Below are positions 15,502-23,352 of a stretch of DNA of 27,988 nt, in pieces. How positions within the stretch are numbered: the stretch's first letter is position 1; each line of letters opens with the position of its first letter. The stretch comes from Phycisphaerales bacterium UBA1161 (lineage in GTDB: Bacteria; Planctomycetota; Phycisphaerae; Tepidisphaerales; Tepidisphaeraceae): NCBI GenBank assembly GCA_002311745.1, contig DBZL01000062.1, forward strand, positions 1 through 27,988, read 5' to 3'. Both the position numbers and the translations under genes were made by a program. The notes beneath the pieces were generated by a model that did no database searches, was not told where the DNA came from, and worked only from the letters and a program-made list of their open reading frames with translations.

Positions 15502-16412
15502 GGGCGCCCTCCGGCCAGCAGGCGCCCCGCCATGGCCGCCAGCGCCTGGGCGATCAATCCCCCTTTTTGCCATTTGGACAGCGCCGGCCGGCGCGAAAGG
15601 GTGTCGTAACCCTGGCGGCGGATGGCCGCCAGCACCAGCCGCCCCCCCCTGCTGAACAGCGAAATCTGCATGCGCACCTGCGGACGCAACAGCGGCAGCA
15701 GCGCCTCGCCGCGCTGGAACATCGCCGCCGTGCGATCCACCTCGAATCGCATCAGTTTCCGGAAAGGATCATCGCAGATGCCGCGGCCAATCTGCTCCTC
15801 GCTGACGCCGAATCGCTGCATCGACTCCCGCGGAATGTAGATGCGGTTGCGATCCAGCTTGTCGCGGCGCACGTCCTGCCAGAAATTGGCCAATTGCAGG
15901 GCGCTGCAGGTTTGATCGGAAAGAAGCTGTCGCTGCTCGTCGCGGTAGCCGCACAGGTACAGAACCAGCCGTCCCACGGGATTGGCGCTGCGCCGGCAAT
16001 AGTCCAGAAGCTGCTCGAACGTGTCGTAGCGGAGCACGCGCTGATCCTGCTCGAAGGCGTCGATGAGGTCGAGAAACGGGGCCGGCGGCAACTGATGCCG
16101 CGCGATCGTGCCACCCAGGGCGACGAATACCGCCGTCTTGGCCTTGCCGGCGAAGCAATCCAGCGTCTGGCGGCGGAAGTCAGCCAGCAGCCGCAGCGAT
16201 TGCTCGCGGTCGCCGGTCTCATCGCCCAAGTCATCCGCGACGCGGCAGAAGGCGTAAATGTTGCAGAAATCCTGCCGCAGATGCCGCGGCAACAGCATCG
16301 ACACGACCGAGAAATTCTCGTAATGCCGCCGCGCCAGCCGGCGCGTCTGCACCTGCGCTTGGGCAACGTCGGCAACCGAGGCGCTGGCCAACTGGATCGT
16401 GGAGAGGCTCAC
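15498..16412 (-). CDS. hpnC: HpnC, hydroxysqualene synthase
   Basis: HpnC converts presqualene diphosphate to hydroxysqualene. The 304-residue product is a squalene/phytoene synthase fold with acidic motifs DDLGD (residues 60-64) and QDVRRDKLDRNRIYIP (D180, D184). It differs from the neighbouring hpnD in its N-terminus and is its usual partner. The start appears to be GTG at 16410-16412, with no good Shine-Dalgarno site and no nearby alternative ATG. The gap to the upstream terC stop is only 7 bases, so transcription probably reads through from terC. The last four bases overlap the hpnD start. Confidence 0.92.
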   Translation of the reverse strand: MSLSTIQLASASVADVAQAQVQTRRLARRHYENFSVVSMLLPRHLRQDFCNIYAFCRVADDLGDETGDREQSLRLLADFRRQTLDCFAGKAKTAVFVALGGTIARHQLPPAPFLDLIDAFEQDQRVLRYDTFEQLLDYCRRSANPVGRLVLYLCGYRDEQRQLLSDQTCSALQLANFWQDVRRDKLDRNRIYIPRESMQRFGVSEEQIGRGICDDPFRKLMRFEVDRTAAMFQRGEALLPLLRPQVRMQISLFSRGGRLVLAAIRRQGYDTLSRRPALSKWQKGGLIAQALAAMAGRLLAGGRP

Positions 16413-16419
16413 GAACGGG

Positions 16420-17199
16420 TCATTGTCCCGGTTTTTGGCCCGCCTGCCAAGTCTGAACGCGCCGGCGGTCCGATAACGGGATGAACCCCACCCCCAGGCA
16501 GATCACGATCAACGCCCAGAAAATCCAGAAGGCCGGCGACGCCGCGTCCTGAAAATCGAGCCGCCGCGGAGCGGCGCGGCTATTGGCCCCCCAGTCCGCG
16601 ATCAGCTTCAGCCCGATCAGCACCACCAGCAAATACGCGCTGCGATTCAGCCGCGGCAGCCGCTCCAGCAGGTAGATGAACAACGCCGCCGCAAAGCGCA
16701 TGAGAATCACGCCCAGCATTCCGCCGGTCACGATCACCCACAGTTTGGGGTGCAGGGCATCGCTGGGCGTCTGCGGCGGCGCCGGCCCCACCAGCGCCAC
16801 CGCCGCCAGGATCGAATCCACCGCAAAAACCAAATCCGTCAGCTCGATCGCCGCCACCGTGCGCCAAAAACCCTGCGGCGCCGATGACGGCCGGCCATCC
16901 GTCGCGGCACGTCGTGATTGAAACAGGAGATATTTCGCGCCCACCCAAAGCAGATACGCCCCGCCCAGGAGCTTCAGCAGCGACCAATGCAGCAGGTAGA
17001 CCGCCGCCGTGATCACGATCACGCGCAACAGAAACGCGCCCAGCAATCCGTACGACAGCGCCCGAAAGCGATCTCGCCCTTGAAGCCGCCCGGCCAGCAC
17101 GCCCAGCACCAAGGCGTTGTCGATCGACAGCACGCCTTCCAGGACGATCAGCACCGCGATGGTCGCCAGGTCGCCGGGGTCGAAGGTTTGTCCGAACAT
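16420..17199 (-). CDS. TerC-family integral membrane protein
   Basis: TerC proteins are seven-helix membrane proteins; some members export manganese to load secreted metalloenzymes. The 259-residue product has the two family motifs with membrane-embedded acids: EGVLSIDNALVL (E21, D27) and IELTDLVFAVDSI (E119, D122, D128). A hydrophilic loop at about 94-112 separates the helix groups. The ATG at 17197-17199 follows the upp stop by 6 bases, with AAGGCGG nearby as a ribosome site. It lies between upp and hpnC on one strand, probably in one transcript. Metal specificity cannot be read from sequence. Confidence 0.92.
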   Translation of the reverse strand: MFGQTFDPGDLATIAVLIVLEGVLSIDNALVLGVLAGRLQGRDRFRALSYGLLGAFLLRVIVITAAVYLLHWSLLKLLGGAYLLWVGAKYLLFQSRRAATDGRPSSAPQGFWRTVAAIELTDLVFAVDSILAAVALVGPAPPQTPSDALHPKLWVIVTGGMLGVILMRFAAALFIYLLERLPRLNRSAYLLVVLIGLKLIADWGANSRAAPRRLDFQDAASPAFWIFWALIVICLGVGFIPLSDRRRVQTWQAGQKPGQ

Positions 17200-17205
17200 G
17201 CCGCC

Positions 17206-17835
17206 TTACGTTCCAAAGATCCGGTCGCCGGCATCCCCCAGGCCGGGGAGAATGTATCCCTTTTCGTTCAGTTGCCGATCCACGGCCGCGCAATAGATCG
17301 GCACGTCCGGGTGCTGGCGGTGGAACGCCGCGATCCCCTCCGGCGCCGCCACCAGGCAAACGAACTTCATGCTGGTGACGCCCGCGTTCTTGAGACACTG
17401 CGCCGCCGCGGTGGCGCTGCCCCCGGTGGCCAGCATCGGGTCAATTAAGAGCACCTCGGTGCCGGCGATGTCCGGCGGAAGTTTCTGGTAATACGAGACC
17501 GGCTCCAGCGTGTTTTCGTTGCGGTACACGCCCAGATGGCCCAGGCGCGCCTCGGGCAGCAGGCGCAGCACTCCGTCGGCCATCCCCAGCCCGGCGCGCA
17601 AGATCGGCACCAGCGTCACGCGCCGCGCCAGCACGCGGCCGGTCGTCCGCTCCAGCGGCGTCTGCACCGGCCGCGGCGTCGTCGGCCAATCCCGCGTCAC
17701 CTCGTACACCATCAGCGACGCGATCTCGTCCAACAGCGCCCGGAACTTGCGATGATCCGCCGTGTAGTCGCGCAGCTCCGTCAGCTTCGTCTGCACCACT
17801 GGATGATCGATCAGGATGACGTTGTCGAACGCCAT
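17206..17835 (-). CDS. upp: Uracil phosphoribosyltransferase
   Basis: The enzyme makes UMP from uracil and PRPP in pyrimidine salvage. The 209-residue product has PILRAGLGM near residue 77, the PRPP loop LLIDPMLATGGSATAA at about 129-144, and the uracil-binding C-terminus ending YILPGLGDAGDRIFGT. The ATG at 17833-17835 gives the usual length and the expected N-terminus. The open frame continues upstream into polA, but that extension is only the polA antisense-frame shadow. It lies 41 bases downstream of polA and 6 bases upstream of terC. No strong Shine-Dalgarno site is seen. Confidence 0.96.
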   Translation of the reverse strand: MAFDNVILIDHPVVQTKLTELRDYTADHRKFRALLDEIASLMVYEVTRDWPTTPRPVQTPLERTTGRVLARRVTLVPILRAGLGMADGVLRLLPEARLGHLGVYRNENTLEPVSYYQKLPPDIAGTEVLLIDPMLATGGSATAAAQCLKNAGVTSMKFVCLVAAPEGIAAFHRQHPDVPIYCAAVDRQLNEKGYILPGLGDAGDRIFGT

Positions 17836-17876
17836 GCACGGGGCATTGTCGCGCTTTGCACCGGGATTGCCAATCG

Positions 17877-20630
17877 CTACTTCACTTCCTGCCAGTTCTT
17901 GCCCCAGCCGATCTGGACCTTCAGCGGCGTCGCAAGCTGCATCGCCCCGGTCATCTCCTGGCGGATCATCTGCGCCTCGGATTCGACCGCGTCGGCCGGC
18001 GTCTCGAACACCAGCTCGTCGTGCACCTGCAAAAGCATCCGGCTGGGGCGATTCTCCGCTTTCAGCCGCCGGTGGATGCGATTCATGGCGATCTTGATGA
18101 GGTCCGCCGCCGAACCCTGCACCACGCTGTTGATCGCCATGCGTTCCCCCGCGTTGCGCACGGAGAGGATGTTGCTGCGAACCTCCGGGATCGGCCGTCG
18201 CCGCCCCAGGATCGTCTGCACGTACCCCTGCGACTGCGCGTCCATCACGCACTTTTCCAGAAATTTCTGGATGGAGGGGAATCGCTGGTTGTACGCCGCG
18301 ATCAGCTCCGCCGCCGCCGCCACGCTCAAGCCCTCGATGCGACGCGACAGGCCGTAGGCGGACACGCCATAGATGATCCCGAAGTTGATCACCTTGGCCT
18401 GAGCGCGCTGCTCCCGCGTCACCTTCTCCGGGGACACCTTGAACACCTCGGCCGCCACGGCGCCGTGAATGTCCTCATCGGCCGCGAAGGCCCGCAACAG
18501 CGCCGGCTCCTGCGTGAAGTGCGCCAGGATGCGCAGCTCGATCTGGCTGTAATCGGCCGTCAGCAGCACGTTGTTCTTCGGGTCGCCGGGCACAAACGCC
18601 AGGCGGATGCGCCGACCCTCGTCCGTGCGGATGGGAATGTTTTGCAGATTGGGATCGCTGCAGCTCAGCCGCCCCGTGGCCGCGCCGATCTGGTTGAAGC
18701 TCGCGTGAATCCGCCCGGTGCGCGCGTTCACGTATTGGGTCAGGTTGTCCAGGTACGTGTTCTTGAGCTTCACCAGGCTGCGGTAATCCAGGATCAGCCG
18801 GGGGCACTCGTGCTTGTCGGCCAGCTTCTCCAGCACCTCCACGTCCGTGCTGGGGCCGGTCTTGGTGCGCTTCACGATCGGCAGCTTCAGCCGGTTGAAC
18901 AGCACGTCCTGGAGCTGCTTGGGCGAATCGGGATTGAACTCATAACCCGCCGACGCGAAGATTTTCTTGCGCAGCTCGTCGATGCGCGCCCCCAGGACGG
19001 CGCTCTGCTCCTTGAGAATCGCCGGATCGATGGCGATGCCGTTGCCTTCCATCTCCACCAGCACGTCGATCAAGGGTGTCTCGATTTCGTCGCACAATTT
19101 CCTCAGGTCCGGCACCTGGTCCAACCGCGGCTGGATCAGCTCCGCCAGACGCAGGGCGATGTCCGCATCCTCCGCCGCGTACGCGGCCACCTTGGCCAAA
19201 TCCACCAGCGCCATGGAGATCTGCCCCTTGCCCTTGCCGATCAAGTCGCTGGTGGGAACTTTGCGGAAATGCAGCAGCTCCAGGGCCAAACGATCGATGC
19301 CGTATTGCAGGCGGCTGGGGTCCAGCAGAAACGCCCCGATCATCGTGTCCAGTTCGACGCCGCGCACCTCCAGGCCCGCCTGCCGCATCACCAGCAGATC
19401 GTATTTGAGATTGTGCCCGACTTTGCGCACCGAGGGATCTTGCAGAATCGGCCGCAGGGCGGACAGAACGGGTTTGGCATCCAAGTGCGTCGATCCGGCC
19501 GGCCCGGCCACCGGAACGTACCACCCGGTTCCCGCCTTCCAACTGAAACTCATCCCGATCAGCGACGAGGACATCGCCCCCAGCGCATCGGTCTCCGTGT
19601 CGAACGCGAAGCGTTTCTGCCGGCGCAGCTCGGCCAAAAATGCGTCGAATTGCTCGGAGGTTTGAATCAGCCGGTAATCGCACCCTTGGGCCGTCTGCAC
19701 GGTCGTCGCTTCCGCAGGCTGCATGTCGCCAAACAATCCCGCCTGCGGCGCCAGCGCCGTCACGGGCGAACCGGCGGCCGCGCCCAAACGCTTCAGCAGG
19801 CTGCCAAACCCCAGCGCTTCCAGATGCGGCCGGAGTGCCTCGGGCTTCAGCCCATGGAATTCGCACGCCTGGGCGTCGAATTCCATCTCGACGTCCTTCC
19901 TGAGCGTGACCAGTTGCCGCGCCAGCGGCAGGCGCTCGGCGTATTTCTGGAAATTCTCCCGCAGCTTGGGCGTAAGCTGATCCAGATGCCGGCGGATTTC
20001 CTCGATGCTCCCGTAGGTCGTGATCAGCTTGGCCGCGGTCTTCTCGCCCACCCCGGGAATCCCCGGCACGTTGTCCACCGCATCCCCCATCAGCGTCTGC
20101 ACCTCAATGGCCTGCGCCGGCGCGTAGCCGTATTGCGACAGCATCGTCTGCTCGTCCAAAAACGATTCGCTCTGCACGTCGTACAACCGCGTGCTCGGAT
20201 CGATGAGCTGACGCAGGTCCTTGTCCTTGGAGACGATGACGATCTGGAACCCTTGATCTTCCAGCCGGCGGACCATCGTGGCGATGATGTCGTCGGCCTC
20301 GTACCCCGGCTTGGCGAAGATCGGAATCCCCGCATCGCGAACGATCTGCAAGATGCGCTGCTCCTGCGGGAAAAAGTCATCCGGCGGCGGCTCACGGTGC
20401 GCTTTGTAATCCGCAAAAATCTCCCGCCGAAAAACTTGCTCGTCCCCGCTGTCGATCGCCATGGCCAGGTAATCCGGCTTGCGATTCTCGATCAGGTTCA
20501 GCAGCCACTGGGTAAAGACGTACGTCGCCTTGGTCGGCTCGCCGCCCGCCGCCGACAGGTCGCGGAACGGCGCGAAATACGCCCGGTAGATTTGGGCATG
20601 GCCGTCGACGATGTAGAACGTTTTGGACAC
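17877..20630 (-). CDS. polA: DNA polymerase I with all three activities
   Basis: A 917-residue family A polymerase for Okazaki-fragment maturation and repair. Residues 1 to about 300 form the 5' nuclease (IVDGHAQIYRAYFA, YEADD at 110, GDAVDNVPGIPGVGEKTA at 182). The 3'-5' exonuclease keeps its acids: DTE at 344-346, D411 in LKYD and YAAED (Y484, D488). Many bacterial enzymes have lost this site, so proofreading appears intact. The polymerase has motif A DYSQIELR (D693), the O helix with R742, K746, F750 and Y754, and motif C VHDE (D871). Phe at 750 is the residue linked to discrimination against dideoxynucleotides. The start is GTG at 20628-20630. The divergent ABC importer begins 35 bases away. 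Confidence 0.97.
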   Translation of the reverse strand: MSKTFYIVDGHAQIYRAYFAPFRDLSAAGGEPTKATYVFTQWLLNLIENRKPDYLAMAIDSGDEQVFRREIFADYKAHREPPPDDFFPQEQRILQIVRDAGIPIFAKPGYEADDIIATMVRRLEDQGFQIVIVSKDKDLRQLIDPSTRLYDVQSESFLDEQTMLSQYGYAPAQAIEVQTLMGDAVDNVPGIPGVGEKTAAKLITTYGSIEEIRRHLDQLTPKLRENFQKYAERLPLARQLVTLRKDVEMEFDAQACEFHGLKPEALRPHLEALGFGSLLKRLGAAAGSPVTALAPQAGLFGDMQPAEATTVQTAQGCDYRLIQTSEQFDAFLAELRRQKRFAFDTETDALGAMSSSLIGMSFSWKAGTGWYVPVAGPAGSTHLDAKPVLSALRPILQDPSVRKVGHNLKYDLLVMRQAGLEVRGVELDTMIGAFLLDPSRLQYGIDRLALELLHFRKVPTSDLIGKGKGQISMALVDLAKVAAYAAEDADIALRLAELIQPRLDQVPDLRKLCDEIETPLIDVLVEMEGNGIAIDPAILKEQSAVLGARIDELRKKIFASAGYEFNPDSPKQLQDVLFNRLKLPIVKRTKTGPSTDVEVLEKLADKHECPRLILDYRSLVKLKNTYLDNLTQYVNARTGRIHASFNQIGAATGRLSCSDPNLQNIPIRTDEGRRIRLAFVPGDPKNNVLLTADYSQIELRILAHFTQEPALLRAFAADEDIHGAVAAEVFKVSPEKVTREQRAQAKVINFGIIYGVSAYGLSRRIEGLSVAAAAELIAAYNQRFPSIQKFLEKCVMDAQSQGYVQTILGRRRPIPEVRSNILSVRNAGERMAINSVVQGSAADLIKIAMNRIHRRLKAENRPSRMLLQVHDELVFETPADAVESEAQMIRQEMTGAMQLATPLKVQIGWGKNWQEVK

Positions 20631-20665
20631 GCGGTCGCTTTCCGGCTTATGTTAGGTACCCAGCG

Positions 20666-21442
20666 ATGACCAGCCAAGCCGCCGCCACCATCGATCGCTC
20701 TGTATCTGTCCGCCTGCTTGACCTGCGGCGGACATTCGACGGCGGCGTCGAAGCCCTGGCCGGCATCACCCTGGACGTCGCCCCGGGTCAATTCGCCGCC
20801 ATCCTCGGCCCTTCCGGCTGCGGAAAATCCACCCTCTTGCGCCTCGTCGCCGGCCTGGATCGCCCCACTTGCGGAACCGTCGAACTTCACCCTCCGCTGG
20901 ACCGCCGCCGCTTCGCCTACGTCTTTCAGGATGCGCATTTGCTTCCCTGGCGCAACGTCCTGCGCAACGTCGCTCTTCCCTTGGAATTGGCGGGCATCGC
21001 CCAGCGCCAGCGCCAAGCCGCCGCCGTCGATGCCCTGGAGCAAGTCGGCCTGGCCGAAGTCCTTCGGCGATATCCCGCCCAGCTTTCCGGCGGGATGAAA
21101 ATGCGCGTCTCCCTGGCCCGCGCCCTGGTCACGCGCCCCAAGCTGTTGCTCCTCGATGAGCCGTTCGCCGCCTTGGACGAAATCACCCGCCAGAAACTGG
21201 ATCAGCAGTTGCGCGATTTGTGGCTCGCCCACCGCATGACCGTCCTGTTCGTCACCCACTCGACGGCGGAAGCCACCTTCCTGGCCGATCGCGCCGTGGT
21301 CCTGTCGCGCCGCCCGGCCCGCGTCGTCGCGGATTTGCCCATCGATCTGCCCCAGCGCCGCGATGCCCTCCTGCGCGCCAGCCCCCAGTTCGCCGCCGCC
21401 ACCAAAACCATCTACCAGGCCCTCGAGCGGGGAGGCGCCTGA
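20666..21442 (+). CDS. ABC importer ATP-binding subunit (NitT/TauT/SsuB-type)
   Basis: The 258-residue ATPase of a small-molecule importer. It shows Walker A GPSGCGKST at residues 48-56, the Q loop VFQDAHLLPW near 87, the signature LSGGM at 140-144, Walker B LLLLDEPFAALDE from 160, and the switch His at 198. The pattern PFAALDE and the short length fit the nitrate/sulfonate/taurine subfamily. The ATG at 20666 begins the gene; no clear Shine-Dalgarno site is present. Its TGA overlaps the permease ATG as TGATG, so the two are coupled. The promoter would have to lie at or inside the divergent polA start; a weak TTGGAC/TATGTT pair with a 19-base gap is present there. Confidence 0.93.
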   Translation: MTSQAAATIDRSVSVRLLDLRRTFDGGVEALAGITLDVAPGQFAAILGPSGCGKSTLLRLVAGLDRPTCGTVELHPPLDRRRFAYVFQDAHLLPWRNVLRNVALPLELAGIAQRQRQAAAVDALEQVGLAEVLRRYPAQLSGGMKMRVSLARALVTRPKLLLLDEPFAALDEITRQKLDQQLRDLWLAHRMTVLFVTHSTAEATFLADRAVVLSRRPARVVADLPIDLPQRRDALLRASPQFAAATKTIYQALERGGA

Positions 21443-22224
21443 TGCGCGGCGGAAAATTCATCGCCAACGTCTTGCCCCCGGTCTTGGTGCTGATCGTCGT
21501 GACGGCCGCCGCCGAAGGCATCATCCGCGCCCTGGCCGTGCCGATGTTCCTGCTGCCCCGGCCCTCGACCGTCCTGCAATACATGGCCCAGCATCCGGCC
21601 GATTTGCTGGCCTCGCTGGGAACCACCGCCCAGGCCGCCCTGATCGGCTTCTTCGCCAGCGCCGTGATCGGAATGATCTTGGCGATTTCGCTTTCGGCAT
21701 CTTCGGTGACTCGTCGCGCGTTTTATCCCTACGCGGTCTTCTTTCAGACCGTGCCCATCGTCGCCATCGCCCCGCTGCTGATGATCTGGTGCGGCCCGGG
21801 CCTGGCGGCCGTCGCCGTCAGCGCCTTGGTCGTCTCCATTTTCCCCGTCATCGCCAACACCCTGGCCGGCCTGCTCTCGACCGATCCGGCCTTGGAGGAC
21901 CTGTTTCGCCTGCACGGCGCCGGCCGCTGGGCCCGATTGTGGAAGCTGAAGCTGCCCTCGGCCACGCCCCACATCGTCACCGGCCTGCGTATCGCCGCCG
22001 GCTTGGCCGTCATCGGCACCGTGGTCGGCGAATTCCTCGTCGGACTGATGGGCAGCGGCGAAGGCCTGGGTGTGCGCATCGTCTCAGCCAAGAAGTTGGG
22101 CCGCACCGATGAACTTTTCGCCGCCGTCCTGATCGCCTCCCTGCTCGGCCTGGCGATGTTTGCCGCCGTCAACCTGGCCGGTAGACTCCTCCTGCGACAC
22201 TGGCACGCATCGGAACAGGATTGA
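21442..22224 (+). CDS. ABC importer permease subunit (NitT/TauT/SsuC-type)
   Basis: A 260-residue inner-membrane permease. It has a leading membrane helix, a BPD_transp_1-type core of about five more helices and the EAA-like loop around HGAGRWARLWKLKLPSATPHIVTGLRIAAGLA, which contacts the ATPase. Late GEFLVGLMGSGEGLG is typical of the SsuC/TauC/ThiX group. The ATG at 21442 overlaps the ATPase stop, with GGAGG 7 bases before it. A longer open frame begins upstream but lies inside the ATPase gene in another frame. The lipoprotein gene follows 4 bases after the stop. Confidence 0.93.
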   Translation: MRGGKFIANVLPPVLVLIVVTAAAEGIIRALAVPMFLLPRPSTVLQYMAQHPADLLASLGTTAQAALIGFFASAVIGMILAISLSASSVTRRAFYPYAVFFQTVPIVAIAPLLMIWCGPGLAAVAVSALVVSIFPVIANTLAGLLSTDPALEDLFRLHGAGRWARLWKLKLPSATPHIVTGLRIAAGLAVIGTVVGEFLVGLMGSGEGLGVRIVSAKKLGRTDELFAAVLIASLLGLAMFAAVNLAGRLLLRHWHASEQD

Positions 22225-22228
22225 GAGC

Positions 22229-23158
22229 ATGTGCAAAACCATCGCGTTGATTTGCCTGTCCGTGCTATTGGTTGCGGGATGCAACCGTCGCAACGCCCAG
22301 TCGCTTGAGTTGACCCTCGATTGGAAACCCGAGCCGGAGTTCGGCGGCTTCTACGCCGCCCAGCTTGGCGGTCATTTCACCAAGCACGGCCTGAACGTCG
22401 TCATCAAACCCGCCGGCGAAGGGGCGGATACTTGGCAACTGGTGGCCACGGGAAAAACCGATTTCGCCACCACATCCGCCGACCAGGTCTTGATCGCCCG
22501 CCGCAGCGGTGCGGACATAATGACCGTCTTCGCCGTGTACCAAACCTTCCCCCAGGGAATCATGGTGCACAAAGCCCGGGGGTTCAGTTCAATCAAGGAT
22601 GTCTTCACCCACGATGGCACGCTGTTGGCCGAGGACAATTCCTGGCTGCGGTTGCTTCACAAGAAACTCGGCCCCGCCAAGGTCAAAATCGCCACCTACA
22701 GCGGGGGCATCGCCGAGTTCCTGGCAAGACCCGATTATTCCCAGCAGTGTTTCGTCACTTCCGAGCCGATCCTGGCCAGGCATCGGGGGAGCGATCCCCA
22801 GACGTTTTTGATCGCCGATGAGGGATTCAATCCCTACACCACCGTGGTCATCTGCAAGGCGGATTTATGGCGGACGAATCCGGCTCGGGTGCGGGCGATG
22901 GTCGCCGCCTGCCGGGAAGGTTGGCGGGCCTATTTGGACGATCCGAACCCGGCCAACGCCGCCATGCACGGCCTGAATCCCGACATGGATTTACAGACCT
23001 TTACCGAGGCCGCCGCGGCGCAAAAGCCGCTGATACAGACCGATAAACCTTTGGGCACGATGACCGCCGACCGCTGGAACGCCCTGGCCGATCAACTGGT
23101 CGATTTGGGCGTGATCGATAATTCCATTCACGGCCAGGATTGCTTCGTAAATCCATGA
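22229..23158 (+). CDS. ABC substrate-binding lipoprotein, NMT1/THI5-like
   Basis: A 309-residue solute-binding lipoprotein. The signal peptide ends in the lipobox LVAGC with the lipidated Cys at 18. The mature protein opens LELTLDWKPEPEFGGFYAAQLGGHF, the characteristic start of NMT1/THI5-like proteins that bind pyrimidine-type ligands (thiamine precursors in ThiY, riboflavin in RibY). Further family features are TGKTDFATTSADQVLIAR and a long helical C-terminus. The exact ligand is not determinable here, and no thiamine or riboflavin genes are adjacent. The ATG at 22229 follows AGGA and the signal peptide begins there. It ends the three-gene importer operon. Confidence 0.88.
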   Translation: MCKTIALICLSVLLVAGCNRRNAQSLELTLDWKPEPEFGGFYAAQLGGHFTKHGLNVVIKPAGEGADTWQLVATGKTDFATTSADQVLIARRSGADIMTVFAVYQTFPQGIMVHKARGFSSIKDVFTHDGTLLAEDNSWLRLLHKKLGPAKVKIATYSGGIAEFLARPDYSQQCFVTSEPILARHRGSDPQTFLIADEGFNPYTTVVICKADLWRTNPARVRAMVAACREGWRAYLDDPNPANAAMHGLNPDMDLQTFTEAAAAQKPLIQTDKPLGTMTADRWNALADQLVDLGVIDNSIHGQDCFVNP

Positions 23159-23200
23159 AAAAGCCCGGAAATAGCCCTCCCAAGGTTTGAGAACAGTTTC

Positions 23201-23229
23201 TTGACCTGGGTTCGGCAAGGGCGTTAAAT
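23201..23229 (+). promoter_or_regulatory. Sigma70-like promoter before the BRCT-like gene
   Basis: TTGACC (23201-23206) matches five of six bases of the -35 consensus. After an exact 17-base spacer comes TTAAAT (23224-23229), four of six for the -10 box, in locally AT-rich DNA. It would give a leader of about 115 bases. Confidence 0.55.
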
Positions 23230-23246
23230 TATAAGTAAGTCCTAGC

Positions 23247-23322
23247 GGACGGCGGAACGTCCCACCTGCCCCTGAGGCTTTGCGGCTGTGCCGCTCACGG
23301 TGAGAGAGATTGGCGCTCACCG
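23247..23322 (+). promoter_or_regulatory. Structured 5' leader with three hairpins
   Basis: Between the promoter and the ATG at 23353 are three consecutive stem-loops. GGACG/CGTCC (23247-23262) has a 6-base loop. GCGGC/GCCGC (23282-23294) has a 3-base loop. CGGTGAG/CTCACCG (23298-23322) has an 11-base loop. No known riboswitch consensus was recognised. The arrangement suggests leader-based control but is not proof of it. Confidence 0.4.
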
Positions 23323-23352
23323 GGTCGCCGTTACGATTTTCGGAGGATACGT

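Noticed and set aside
17836..18252. N-terminal extension of upp by 139 residues
   Set aside because: The extension lies inside polA and reads as an R/A/G-rich shadow. The ATG at 17835 gives the normal length and N-terminus of the enzyme.
17856..20669. A 937-codon open frame on the plus strand opposite polA
   Set aside because: polA is intact and recognisable along its whole length. The opposite frame is rich in R, H, Q and L without domain order, as expected for a high-GC shadow.
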